This document shows positions 26,217 through 34,221 of a stretch of DNA of 64,000 nt, one piece after another; the first letter of the stretch is position 1; the number at the start of each line of letters is the position of its first letter. The position numbers and the translations under genes were made by a program. Origin of the DNA: Kerstersia gyiorum. GTDB taxonomy: Bacteria > Pseudomonadota > Gammaproteobacteria > Burkholderiales > Burkholderiaceae_B. Below the pieces are notes generated by a model. It saw nothing but the letters and a program-made list of their open reading frames with translations. It did not search any database and had not been told where the DNA came from. The stretch is taken from assembly GCF_004216755.1 (NCBI RefSeq), contig NZ_SGWZ01000002.1:737771-801770 (forward strand). Direction: 5' to 3'.

Positions 26217-26819
26217 TCACAGGCCCGCGCCCTGAGCGGCACCTCCTTGCATACCCTGCACAGATATCACACTTCCGGAAAGCGCTTCGAGGGCACCCTT
26301 GCCTGCATCGGGCGGCTGTACTGGTTCTTTCCATTCAGGCAACCAGTCCGGCCCATGGACCCCCAGCCAGGCCGTGATTTCGGCCACGGCATTCTGCGCC
26401 GTTCCGGAAAACATGGCGTCCTTCCACCAGGGCTGCTCCGGCATCGGGGTGTAGCCCGCGATAGCGGTACCGGCAAGCACCAGCACCAGGCCACGCAGCA
26501 AGCCGAACAGGCCACCCAGGCCGTGGTCGGCCGGCGTCAGGCCGGTGGTGCGCACCAAGGCCGCCAGCGTCATGTTCAACAGACCGACCAGCAGCAAGGC
26601 GGCAATGAAAACAATGAGATAGCCCAATCCCATGCGCAACATGGGCGCTTCGATGTATGGCGCCAGCCATTCGTACATCAGCGGCCCCCACCAGATGGCA
26701 GCAAGGGTGGCCGCGGCGAATGCCACCAGCGAAAGCACCTCTTTCAGCAGCCCGCGTATCAGGCCCAGCAAACAGGAGGCTCCCAGCACGACCAGCACGA
26801 CGATGTCATAGGCTGTCAT
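26217..26819 (-). CDS. cvpA: CvpA family membrane protein
   Basis: A 200-residue protein with four predicted membrane helices in residues 1-125 (YDIVVLVVLGASCLLGLIRG at the N-terminus). The family name comes from colicin V production in E. coli, and later work links CvpA to envelope homeostasis. The position directly upstream of purF is conserved in most proteobacteria and supports the assignment. The C-terminal ~75 residues are soluble and less conserved. Confidence 0.93.
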   Translation of the reverse strand: MTAYDIVVLVVLGASCLLGLIRGLLKEVLSLVAFAAATLAAIWWGPLMYEWLAPYIEAPMLRMGLGYLIVFIAALLLVGLLNMTLAALVRTTGLTPADHGLGGLFGLLRGLVLVLAGTAIAGYTPMPEQPWWKDAMFSGTAQNAVAEITAWLGVHGPDWLPEWKEPVQPPDAGKGALEALSGSVISVQGMQGGAAQGAGL

Positions 26820-27003
26820 GTTGAACTCCTGGAGCCCCGCGTGACAGGGAAAAAATGCGCTGGCAACAAATGGAGACAGCCCTGCTCCAGGTTGGCCGGG
26901 AACCCGCTGCGGTCTTTGGAAGAAGCCGGAGCAATATTCGCCATGCCTAGGAGCAGGAGCGCAGAAATCATTGCGATATCTTTAGTACCGTAAGCGGCCG
27001 TGT

Positions 27004-27864
27004 TTATTGCGGTGCGATGAAGCCGTTATCGTAGCCCAGGGTACGCATGCGGGCCTGGGCGGCCTGTGCCGCATCACGCGAAGGGAAAGGACCAACGCGC
27101 AAGCGGAACTGCCGTTTGCCGCCAGCGGTGACCGGTTCGACATAGGCGTTGGTTATGCCAGCGGCATGCAATTCATTGCGACGTGCCGCAGCCGAGGCCT
27201 CTGTCGTATAGGCAGCTACCTGCAGGACGAAGCGTCCTTGCTGGGCGGCACCCTGGCTGGTGCTCGGACGTGCCGCTGGCGCACGATTGGACGACTGCAC
27301 GTTGCGCCCTTCCAGCAATGCCAGGGCAACCGCGCCGTCATCGGTACGTTGCGAATCGCGGCTGGGCGTGGTGGCTGGCGCCGGCGTGGGCGCTGGTGCG
27401 GGGGTTCGTGCGGGCGGACGGGTTTCGGCCGGAGGCGTTGTCGGTCGCTGAGTATCGACGGCGGGCGGCGGCGCGGGCGGTGCCGGAACGCGAGCCGGCG
27501 GCGTCACCGGGGGAAGATTCAGAGGCGCTTCCGGCGCAGCGGGCGGCGCGGCGGTCTCGGTCTCTTCCGAGCCAGGTGTCGCCGTGGCATCGGAAGCATC
27601 GGCCACAACGGCGGGTGCCACCGGACGTGCGATCAATTCGGGGATGGAGACGGCAACGTCGGTGGCGACGGGTACCGGCTCGGAGTCCAGCACCATCGGC
27701 AGGACAACCACTGCGGCCAGTACCAGCGCCAGTGCGCCAGCCAGCCGACGGCGCGCCTTCACGCGCAATGACCTGGCCTGGGATTCACTGGACGCACCTG
27801 TCCGCTGCCGCCGTGCAGAAGAAGCTGTCTGGCCGTCTTTGTTCTGGCGAGAAAACAAACCCAT
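27004..27864 (-). CDS. SPOR domain protein (DedD-like)
   Basis: A 286-residue inner-membrane protein: a short basic cytoplasmic N-terminus, one membrane segment (LAGALALVLAAVVVLPMVLD, about 40-59), a long Pro/Ala/Thr-rich periplasmic linker (about 90-185), and a C-terminal SPOR domain (about 208-286: FVLQVAAYTTEASAAARRNEL, FRLRVGPFPSRDAAQAA). SPOR domains bind denuded septal peptidoglycan, so a cell-division role like E. coli DedD is expected. It lies between folC and cvpA, the usual dedD position. Confidence 0.92.
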   Translation of the reverse strand: MGLFSRQNKDGQTASSARRQRTGASSESQARSLRVKARRRLAGALALVLAAVVVLPMVLDSEPVPVATDVAVSIPELIARPVAPAVVADASDATATPGSEETETAAPPAAPEAPLNLPPVTPPARVPAPPAPPPAVDTQRPTTPPAETRPPARTPAPAPTPAPATTPSRDSQRTDDGAVALALLEGRNVQSSNRAPAARPSTSQGAAQQGRFVLQVAAYTTEASAAARRNELHAAGITNAYVEPVTAGGKRQFRLRVGPFPSRDAAQAAQARMRTLGYDNGFIAPQ

Positions 27865-27920
27865 GAAATGCGTCCGTCGTGTCCGTCGTAAAAGGAATCG
27901 GAATCGGGTGGTGCGCGGGA

Positions 27921-29240
27921 TCAGGCCCGCACACCGGCCGTACGGCCCAGGGCTTCCAGTGCCCCGGCGACCGTCAGGAATGATCCGAACACAACGATTC
28001 TATCATTGTCCTGAGCAGCCTCGCGAGCAGCCGCAAAGGCAGTGCGGACATCCTGACATGCATGGACGGCCGGCTCGCCCTCCTTGCCTTCCTGAATTTC
28101 CAGCGTCTGCCTTACCTTGGCTGCGAGTTCTTCGCCCGTCGTGCCGCGCGGGCCTTGCAGCGTGGCGCAATACCAGCCGTCGATGCGGCGCCCCATGGTC
28201 CGGATGACGGCTTCGCGATCCTTGTCGGAAAGCATGCCCAGCACCGCATAGGTGTAGGGGTGGTAGCCCATGTTGTCGAGGTTCTGCGCCAGCACTGCCG
28301 CCGCATGCGGGTTGTGCGCAACATCCAGGATCACGGCCGGCTGCCCGGGCAGGATCTGGAAGCGGCCAGGCAACGACGCCTGGGACAGCCCGACGCGCAC
28401 GGCCTGCTGCGGCACAGGCAACCGTTCCTGTACAGCCTCCAGCGCGGCCAGCGCGGCCGATGCATTGAGCAATTGATTCGCGCCCCGCAGCGCCGGATAA
28501 GCCAGTGCGCGGCGGCGCTGGCTGCGGCCGCCATATCCCCACTGCTGGCGGTCGCCGGAATAATTGAAATCACGGCCAAACTGCCAAAGGTCGGCGCCGA
28601 TTTCTTCGGCGTAGCGTGCCACGCTTTCGGGCGGCAGCGGGTCGCTGCAAATGGCAGGTTTGTCCTTGCGGAAGATGTGCGCCTTCTCCCAGCCGATGAC
28701 CTCGCGCGTATCACCCAGCCATTCCGTATGGTCGATATCCACGCTGGTCAGGATCGCGCAATCGGTGTCCAGGATGTTGACGGCGTCCAGGCGGCCGCCC
28801 AGGCCGACTTCCAGAACGACCGCATCCAGGCGCGACGCGGCAAACAGGCTCAGGATCGCCAGCGTGGTGAACTCAAAATAGGTCAGCGAAACGTCGCCAC
28901 GTGCGGCCTCGACCTTGCGGAAGTGTTCTATCAGCTGGGCGTCGGTGGCGTACTCCCCGTCGACGCGCGCCCGCTCGTTGAACACCATCAGATGCGGCGA
29001 GGTATACAGGCCCACCCGATAGCCCGCCGACTGCAGAATGGCCTCGAGCATGGTGCAGGTCGAGCCCTTGCCATTGGTTCCCGCGACGGTGAATATCACC
29101 GCGTCGAAATGAAGATCCAGGCGCTTCGCCACTTCCTTGACCCGTTCCAGCCCCATGTCTATGGGCTTGGCATGAATGGATTCAAGGTATGACAGCCACT
29201 GTGTCAAAGTGGCTTGTGCATTATCAAGTATGGAAGGCAT
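27921..29240 (-). CDS. folC: Bifunctional dihydrofolate/folylpolyglutamate synthase
   Basis: Adds glutamate to dihydropteroate and to folates. The 439-residue protein begins at the ATG at 29240 (MPSILDNAQATLTQWLSYLE). Mur-ligase-family landmarks include the P-loop FTVAGTNGKGSTCTMLE, the LYTSPHL motif, FEFTTLAIL, and VVLEVGLGGRLDAVNI with DVDHTEWLG-like VDIDHTEWLG. It opens the folC-SPOR-cvpA-purF operon. An in-frame ATG at 29318 adds residues outside the conserved region. Confidence 0.95.
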   Translation of the reverse strand: MPSILDNAQATLTQWLSYLESIHAKPIDMGLERVKEVAKRLDLHFDAVIFTVAGTNGKGSTCTMLEAILQSAGYRVGLYTSPHLMVFNERARVDGEYATDAQLIEHFRKVEAARGDVSLTYFEFTTLAILSLFAASRLDAVVLEVGLGGRLDAVNILDTDCAILTSVDIDHTEWLGDTREVIGWEKAHIFRKDKPAICSDPLPPESVARYAEEIGADLWQFGRDFNYSGDRQQWGYGGRSQRRRALAYPALRGANQLLNASAALAALEAVQERLPVPQQAVRVGLSQASLPGRFQILPGQPAVILDVAHNPHAAAVLAQNLDNMGYHPYTYAVLGMLSDKDREAVIRTMGRRIDGWYCATLQGPRGTTGEELAAKVRQTLEIQEGKEGEPAVHACQDVRTAFAAAREAAQDNDRIVVFGSFLTVAGALEALGRTAGVRA

Positions 29241-29444
29241 GGCAGAACACGGCGCGGCAAACGCGCAAAAAAGAGAGATACCCGGCGCGGCGCTATCCAG
29301 CGTGACCGCGGCGATCAATCCTCTATTCTATCCCGCTTCCGACCCAAGCCGCAGCCGCCATGCAAAGCGGATTGACGCCCTCCTCCACAAACCCGGCAAG
29401 CTGCCTGTCACGGTCTGGGCGGCAGGCTGGTGGCCTGCCGCGGC

Positions 29445-30335
29445 TTATGCCGCGCCCTGCACCTCTTGCCTGATCCAGTCCATGAAGGCCCTGACTTCAG
29501 GGCGCTGCGCGGCTGCGGGCAGCGTCACCAGGTAATAGGCAAAGCGTGCCGGCCAGGGTCGGTCCAGCACCTGCACCAGACGGCCAGCAGCGATTTCCTC
29601 CTGCGCATATTCCTGCGGCACCAGCGCCAGACCTTGCCCGGCGGCTGCCGCCCGAATCAGCAGATAGTCATCCTCAAGCACCGTGCCCCGCTCCGCCCTG
29701 GGGTCGGCCGCCACGCCGTGCGCAGCCAGCCAGAGCGGCCAGTCGGCCCGGTCTGCATCGTGCAACAGCGGGTAGCCCAGGCAATCTTCCGGTGCATCAA
29801 AGGCATGGCGGCCTGCCATCAGCGCCGGGCTGGCCACCGGCACCAGCACCGGAGCCATCAAGTGCATGACATCCAGGCCAGGATATTCCCCCAGCCCATG
29901 CCGTAGCGCCACATCCACCCGATCGCGACGCAGGTCCACCAGGGCAGACGTGGCCTCCACTCGCACCTCGATCAGCGGGTAGCGCTGCTTGAAGCGCCCC
30001 AAACGCGGGACCAGCCAGGATGCCGCGAAAGCGGGCACGGTACTGATTGTCAGAGCCTGGCGGCCCTTGAACGCCTCCAACGCATCAATGGCCCGTTCAA
30101 TCCGGGCAAAGGCTTCCAGCAGCGCCGGATGAGCGGCGGCACCTGCCTCTGTCAGGCGCACGCCGTGCCGCTCCCGTGTGAACAGCACCAGGCCCAACCG
30201 TTCCTCAAGCAGCTTGATTTGCTGGCTGACCGCACCGGAAGTGACGTGCAGGGCCTCGGCCGCTGCCTTGATGCTGCCCCGCTGCCCGACCTCAACAAAG
30301 GTCCGCAGCGCTTGCAATGGAAGTGAGGCCGACAT
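29445..30335 (-). CDS. LysR family transcriptional regulator (GcvA-like)
   Basis: A 296-residue LysR regulator. The winged helix-turn-helix covers residues 1-65 (LQALRTFVEVGQRGSIKAAAEALHVTSGAVSQQIKLLEERLG), and the remainder is a periplasmic-binding-like effector domain. The helix phrase resembles the GcvA/AmpR branch. It is divergent from a glutathione transferase gene, 128 bp away, and likely controls it and itself. The effector is unknown. Confidence 0.88.
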   Translation of the reverse strand: MSASLPLQALRTFVEVGQRGSIKAAAEALHVTSGAVSQQIKLLEERLGLVLFTRERHGVRLTEAGAAAHPALLEAFARIERAIDALEAFKGRQALTISTVPAFAASWLVPRLGRFKQRYPLIEVRVEATSALVDLRRDRVDVALRHGLGEYPGLDVMHLMAPVLVPVASPALMAGRHAFDAPEDCLGYPLLHDADRADWPLWLAAHGVAADPRAERGTVLEDDYLLIRAAAAGQGLALVPQEYAQEEIAAGRLVQVLDRPWPARFAYYLVTLPAAAQRPEVRAFMDWIRQEVQGAA

Positions 30336-30350
30336 TGAGTTTAGTGTTCC

Positions 30351-30366
30351 TTAATCCTTGAATTAA
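30351..30366. promoter_or_regulatory. Candidate LysR box between the regulator and GST genes
   Basis: TTAAT (30351-30355) and ATTAA (30362-30366) form an inverted repeat with a 6-bp spacer and contain a T-N11-A core. The location between the divergent pair is the usual one for LysR control. Confidence 0.45.
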
Positions 30367-30463
30367 CAATGATCGTTTCCGATCTGTCCACTTAAACGTC
30401 ATGATTCAGTGCCCTTAGTGACATGAAATGGATTTAGTAATCCTACACCCTGGACAAAGCAAG

Positions 30464-31087
30464 ATGATAAACCTGTACACCGATAGTTCCCCCAATGGCT
30501 TCAAAGTGACAATCGCCCTTGAGGAGCTGGCACTGCCCTACCGCTTGCATCATGTCCGCATCGATGCTGGCGAGCATCGGCAGCCGGCATTTTTGGCCCT
30601 CAATCCCCACGGACGCATTCCCGTCATTGTCGATACCGAAACCGGTATCACGCTGTTCGAATCGGCGGCCATTTTGCTCTACCTGGCAGAAAAAAGTGGC
30701 CGGCTGCTGCCGTTACAGCCAGCGGCACGTTGGGAAGCGATCAAATGGCTGCAGTTTCATGCATCCAGCGTCGGCCCGATCATCGGGCAGCGGGTACATT
30801 TCGAGCTGTTCGCCACGGACAGGAACCCCACCGCCATTGAACGCTTTCAAAGCCTGACGAACAGCGTCTTCTCCGTGCTGGACAGCCACCTGGCCCGGCA
30901 TATTTATCTGGCCGGGGAGGATTACTCGATTGCCGATATCGCACATTTCGGCTGGACACATATTGCGCGCATCATCAACTTCGATTTCAGCCGCTACCCG
31001 CACCTGTCAGCCTGGCATGAACGCGTGGCGCAGCGGCCAGCCGTACGCAAAGGCATCACCTTGCCAACACCGGCAACCGGCGCATGA
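30464..31087 (+). CDS. Glutathione S-transferase family protein
   Basis: A 207-residue GST. The start MINLYTDSSPNGFKVTIALEEL at 30464 matches the family N-terminus; an in-frame ATG at 30428 would add 12 odd residues. Other landmarks are NPHGRIPVIVD (cis-Pro), LFESAAILLYLAEKSGRLLP and SIADIAHFGW with the conserved Asp. Like the 21839 gene it has the S-P-N-G motif of Nu-type enzymes. It is a likely target of the divergent LysR regulator. The physiological electrophile is unknown. Confidence 0.88.
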   Translation: MINLYTDSSPNGFKVTIALEELALPYRLHHVRIDAGEHRQPAFLALNPHGRIPVIVDTETGITLFESAAILLYLAEKSGRLLPLQPAARWEAIKWLQFHASSVGPIIGQRVHFELFATDRNPTAIERFQSLTNSVFSVLDSHLARHIYLAGEDYSIADIAHFGWTHIARIINFDFSRYPHLSAWHERVAQRPAVRKGITLPTPATGA

Positions 31088-31160
31088 AACAGCCAGACAG
31101 CGCGATGCCTTCCGACGACAGCCATTTACCCGTTGCGGGCGCATCGGTATCGTCCAGCGC

Positions 31161-31189
31161 TTGACGCCCTCCTGCCCACACTTTATATT
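31161..31189 (+). promoter_or_regulatory. Sigma-70-type promoter of the TetR gene
   Basis: TTGACG (31161-31166) and TATATT (31184-31189) are spaced by 17 bp. The palindrome at 31188-31213 begins at the -10 element, so a bound repressor would block the promoter. Confidence 0.75.
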
Positions 31190-31213
31190 ATTTGGAACGA
31201 TCATTCCAAATAA
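31188..31213. promoter_or_regulatory. TetR operator 1 (26-bp palindrome)
   Basis: Half-sites TTATTTGGAACGA and TCATTCCAAATAA are complementary at 12 of 13 positions. The core TTGGAAYGATCATTCCAA is the same as that of the palindrome at 31858-31883. It overlaps the -10 of the regulator's own promoter, implying autorepression. Confidence 0.85.
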
Positions 31214-31222
31214 GTTGATGCC

Positions 31223-31804
31223 ATGCGTAGCAAAGAGTTCGAACCCGACGAAATCGCCGATGCCGCGATGCGCGTATTCTGGTTGCGCGGCTATGCCGCC
31301 ACCTCGGTACAGGATCTGGTAGAAGGCACCGGGCTGTCGCGCAGCAGCCTGTACAGCACTTTCGAGAACAAGCAGGGGCTGTATCAACAGGCGCTGCGCC
31401 GCTATGAGGCAGTGACTACTGCCAACGTGACGTTGTTGTCTGGCCCAGGAGCCCCAAAGGACCTGATCCGGCAGTTCCTGATGCGCATTGCCGAAGATGA
31501 ACTGGGCGACCCGCAGAAACGTGGTTGCCTGGTTGCCAACGCCACGCTGGAGCTGGCTGGCCATGACGAAGCCGTGGCCGAGCTGGTGATGCACAACTTC
31601 CAGCGTCTGCAAGCAGCACTGGAGAAATTGATTCAACGCGGGCAGCAATCAGGCACCTTGGCCGCTGTCAGGCCCGCCCACGCCCTGGCGCGTTTCTTCG
31701 TCAACACTGCGCAGGGAATGCGGGTGCTTGGTAAAGGCAGCCCGGCCCCTCAGCGCCGGCAATGCCTGATGGATGTGATCGACGTAGCACTAGACACTTT
31801 ATAA
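31223..31804 (+). CDS. TetR family regulator of the downstream dehydrogenase-MFS pair
   Basis: A 193-residue regulator. The helix-turn-helix is in residues 8-52 (ADAAMRVFWLRGYAATSVQDLVEGTGLSRSSLYSTFENK). The ligand domain includes KRGCLVANATLELA with Cys102; the RGCLxxN motif recurs in a TetR branch that contains the electrophile sensor NemR, so thiol sensing is a possibility. Two near-identical palindromes, one at its own promoter and one before the dehydrogenase gene, show it probably represses both units. Confidence 0.88.
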   Translation: MRSKEFEPDEIADAAMRVFWLRGYAATSVQDLVEGTGLSRSSLYSTFENKQGLYQQALRRYEAVTTANVTLLSGPGAPKDLIRQFLMRIAEDELGDPQKRGCLVANATLELAGHDEAVAELVMHNFQRLQAALEKLIQRGQQSGTLAAVRPAHALARFFVNTAQGMRVLGKGSPAPQRRQCLMDVIDVALDTL

Positions 31805-31807
31805 CTA

Positions 31808-31850
31808 CCCGCCCGGGCCGCTGCCCATAGCGCAGCGTTTCGGGTTTTTC
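31808..31850 (+). terminator. Possible terminator after the TetR gene
   Basis: An imperfect GC-rich stem (CCGCTG/CAGCG with flanking CCCG/CGGG) is followed by GTTTTTCTTT, directly upstream of the second palindrome. It would separate the regulator from the dehydrogenase transcript. Confidence 0.45.
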
Positions 31851-31857
31851 TTTCGGC

Positions 31858-31883
31858 CATATTGGAATGATCATTCCAATATG
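31858..31883. promoter_or_regulatory. TetR operator 2 (perfect 26-bp palindrome)
   Basis: CATATTGGAATGA followed immediately by its exact complement TCATTCCAATATG, ending 28 bp before the dehydrogenase ATG. It shares the central 18 bases, with one variant, with operator 1. Confidence 0.88.
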
Positions 31884-31911
31884 TTTTTATCGTTCATCGC
31901 AAGGACTTCTC

Positions 31912-32805
31912 ATGAGCATACGCCCACTTCCCACCATTGCCGTGCTTGGCACCGGCCTGATAGGCGCCCCGATTGCGCGCAACTTGAACAAGCGCGGATT
32001 CACGGTACACGCCTGGAATCGCACGAAGCCCAAGGCGCAGGCATTGGCTGCGCCAGGCATCCTGGCCTTCAACAGCCCAGCCGAAGCCGTACAGGGCGCC
32101 AGTATTATCATCACCGTACTCAAGGACGGCTCCAGCGTGCAGGCAGTGCTGCAAGCGGCGGCACCGGCCTTGCGCTCCGGGGCAATCTGGCTGCAACTGG
32201 GCACGGTCGGGGTCGAAGGTATCGACACCCTGGCCGAATTGGCCCGTCAATTTGGCCTGGTGTTTTACGACGCGCCGGTACAAGGCACCCGCCAGCCGGC
32301 GGAAGCCGCCCAATTGGTCATTCTGGCATCCGGCCCTGTCGCGCAGCGTGACGCAGTGCAGCCCGTCTTCGACGCCATAGGCAAGCGCACGCTCTGGGTA
32401 TCGGAGCAAACAGGCATGAGCAGCCGCCTGAAGCTAGCGCTCAACAATTGGGCATTCGCGCTGACGCATGGGCTGGCAGAGAGCCTGCTGCTGGCCAAGG
32501 CGCTGGGCGTAGCGCCCGCGCTAGTGCTGGATGCCGTCACTGGCGGCCCGATGGACAGCGGCTATTTCCAGGTGAAAGCGGCTGCCATTCTGGCGGACGA
32601 TTACAGCACCAGTTTTTCCATTGCAAATGCCACGAAGGATGCCCGTCTGATCGTGGATGCCGCAAAACGCTCGGGCATACAACTGGATGGCGCACAGGCC
32701 GGGCTGGGGCGTTTTGAACGTGTCCTGGCTGCAGGGCACGGCGACAAGGACATGGCCGCCTCTTATCTCGCAGGCGGCCCCCTCTCTGGAGCAATCACCG
32801 GATGA
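31912..32805 (+). CDS. NAD(P)-dependent dehydrogenase, 3-hydroxyisobutyrate dehydrogenase family
   Basis: A 297-residue beta-hydroxyacid dehydrogenase/imine reductase family member. The Rossmann motif VLGTGLIGAPIARNLNKRGF opens the protein, FYDAPVQGTRQPAEAAQL is the substrate-binding block, and the catalytic Lys lies in SRLKLALNNWAF. The start at 31912 has AAGGA upstream. It is followed by the MFS gene with a 4-bp ATGA overlap. Family members reduce semialdehydes or imines, so the cassette may detoxify and export a carbonyl compound; this is inference. Confidence 0.88.
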   Translation: MSIRPLPTIAVLGTGLIGAPIARNLNKRGFTVHAWNRTKPKAQALAAPGILAFNSPAEAVQGASIIITVLKDGSSVQAVLQAAAPALRSGAIWLQLGTVGVEGIDTLAELARQFGLVFYDAPVQGTRQPAEAAQLVILASGPVAQRDAVQPVFDAIGKRTLWVSEQTGMSSRLKLALNNWAFALTHGLAESLLLAKALGVAPALVLDAVTGGPMDSGYFQVKAAAILADDYSTSFSIANATKDARLIVDAAKRSGIQLDGAQAGLGRFERVLAAGHGDKDMAASYLAGGPLSGAITG

Positions 32806-34010
32806 GCCGCGCTGAACAAGATGCTGCCCTGCCTGCGTCCCATACCGCTGGCTTGCCTGTCGGAAAGCTGCTGGCCTTCACAATGGCCGGTTTCATCACC
32901 ATCATGACGGAAACCATGCCCGCTGGGCTGTTGCCGCAAATCGGGCGCGGCCTCGGAGTCTCCGAAGCCCTGGCCGGACAACTGGTAACGCTGTATGCCC
33001 TCGGATCGGTGCTGGCGGCCATTCCGCTTATCGCCGCGACACGTGGATGGAATCGCCGCCCTCTTTTCTTGGCGGCTATCGGCAGCCTGCTAGTGTTCAA
33101 CACCATTACTGCCCTGTCCAGCCATTACTGGTTGACGCTGGCCGCGCGCTTCGTTGCCGGCATGGCCGCCGGCGTCATCTGGGGGCTGCTGGCCGGCTAT
33201 GCCCGGCGGCTGGTGCCGCCCCGCTTGCAAGGGCGGGCGCTGGCGCTGGCTGGCGTCGGGCAGCCTGTCGCGCTGGCGCTTGGCGTGCCACTTGGAACCT
33301 GGCTGGGTACCTTGTCCGACTGGCGCGGCATTTTCTGGATCATGTCGGGCCTGTCGCTTCTGCTGTGCCTGTGGGTACGGCTGGCAGTGCCTGATTTCGC
33401 CGGGCAATCAGCCGGGCAGCGTCTGCCCATCCGCCGCGTCGTCACCCTGCCTGGCCTGCGTCCGGTGCTGCTGGTGCTGTTCGCCTGGATGCTGGCGCAT
33501 AACACGCTCTACACCTACATTGCGCCGTACCTGGCTGCTGCAGGCCTTGGGCAGCGTGTCGATGCGGTATTACTGCTGTTTGGCGCAGCGTCCGTCGCGG
33601 GCATCTGGGGCACGGGCCTGCTGGTCGATCGTCATCTGCGCATGCTGACGCTGTCGAGCCTGGTGGTGTTCGTTGTTGCGGCGCTGGTTCTGGGTTTGGC
33701 GGGCGCGTCCGTTGGCGCCGTTCTCATGGGCGTAGTCGCCTGGGGCCTGACCTTCGGCGGTGCGCCGACGCTGCTGCAAACCGCGCTGGCGGATGTATCA
33801 GGAGACGCAGCGGACGTAGCGCAATCCATGTTGGTGACGATATTCAATCTGGCGGTTGCCGGTGGAGGCGTGCTCGGCGGCATCTTGCTGGAGCGCCAGG
33901 GGGCGGCCTCGCTGCCTTGGGCATTGGTCGCGCTGGCGTTGCTCGCGCTGGCCGTCGCCTGGTCGGCCAGTCATCATGGGTTTCGGCCTGGCCGCCGAAT
34001 GACGGTCTGA
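32802..34010 (+). CDS. MFS efflux transporter, AraJ/sugar-efflux-like
   Basis: A 402-residue protein with 12 predicted helices. LAFTMAGFITIMTETMPAGLLPQIGRGLGVSEALAGQLVTLYALGSVLAAIPL is the TM1-TM2 block typical of AraJ/YdhP-like DHA1 exporters, which carry a G-F motif in place of charged TM1 residues. It overlaps the dehydrogenase by ATGA, so the two are one unit under the palindromic operator at 31858. Substrate unknown. Confidence 0.87.
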   Translation: MSRAEQDAALPASHTAGLPVGKLLAFTMAGFITIMTETMPAGLLPQIGRGLGVSEALAGQLVTLYALGSVLAAIPLIAATRGWNRRPLFLAAIGSLLVFNTITALSSHYWLTLAARFVAGMAAGVIWGLLAGYARRLVPPRLQGRALALAGVGQPVALALGVPLGTWLGTLSDWRGIFWIMSGLSLLLCLWVRLAVPDFAGQSAGQRLPIRRVVTLPGLRPVLLVLFAWMLAHNTLYTYIAPYLAAAGLGQRVDAVLLLFGAASVAGIWGTGLLVDRHLRMLTLSSLVVFVVAALVLGLAGASVGAVLMGVVAWGLTFGGAPTLLQTALADVSGDAADVAQSMLVTIFNLAVAGGGVLGGILLERQGAASLPWALVALALLALAVAWSASHHGFRPGRRMTV

Positions 34011-34145
34011 AGCAGGCCCGACACAGGAAAACCTGTGTTGCTGGCGGAATGCACGGGCCTCTGCGCGACTCGCGCGTGCAACGACCGAACCTATTGTCTT
34101 CCTGGCTTCAGCGCCATCCCGTGCAAGCAGGTCTTGCCAGCAACG

Positions 34146-34172
34146 AAAAATGCCTCCCTTGCGGGAGGCATT
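34146..34172 (-). terminator. Terminator of the pdh operon
   Basis: AATGCCTCCC (34149-34158) and GGGAGGCATT (34163-34172) form a perfect stem, followed on the minus strand by TTTTT. It lies 50 bp beyond the lpdA stop. Confidence 0.88.
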
Positions 34173-34221
34173 CAGGCCGGCGCCCCGGTAATGGCGGCGC
34201 CGCGCGACTAACCGTGCAGGT

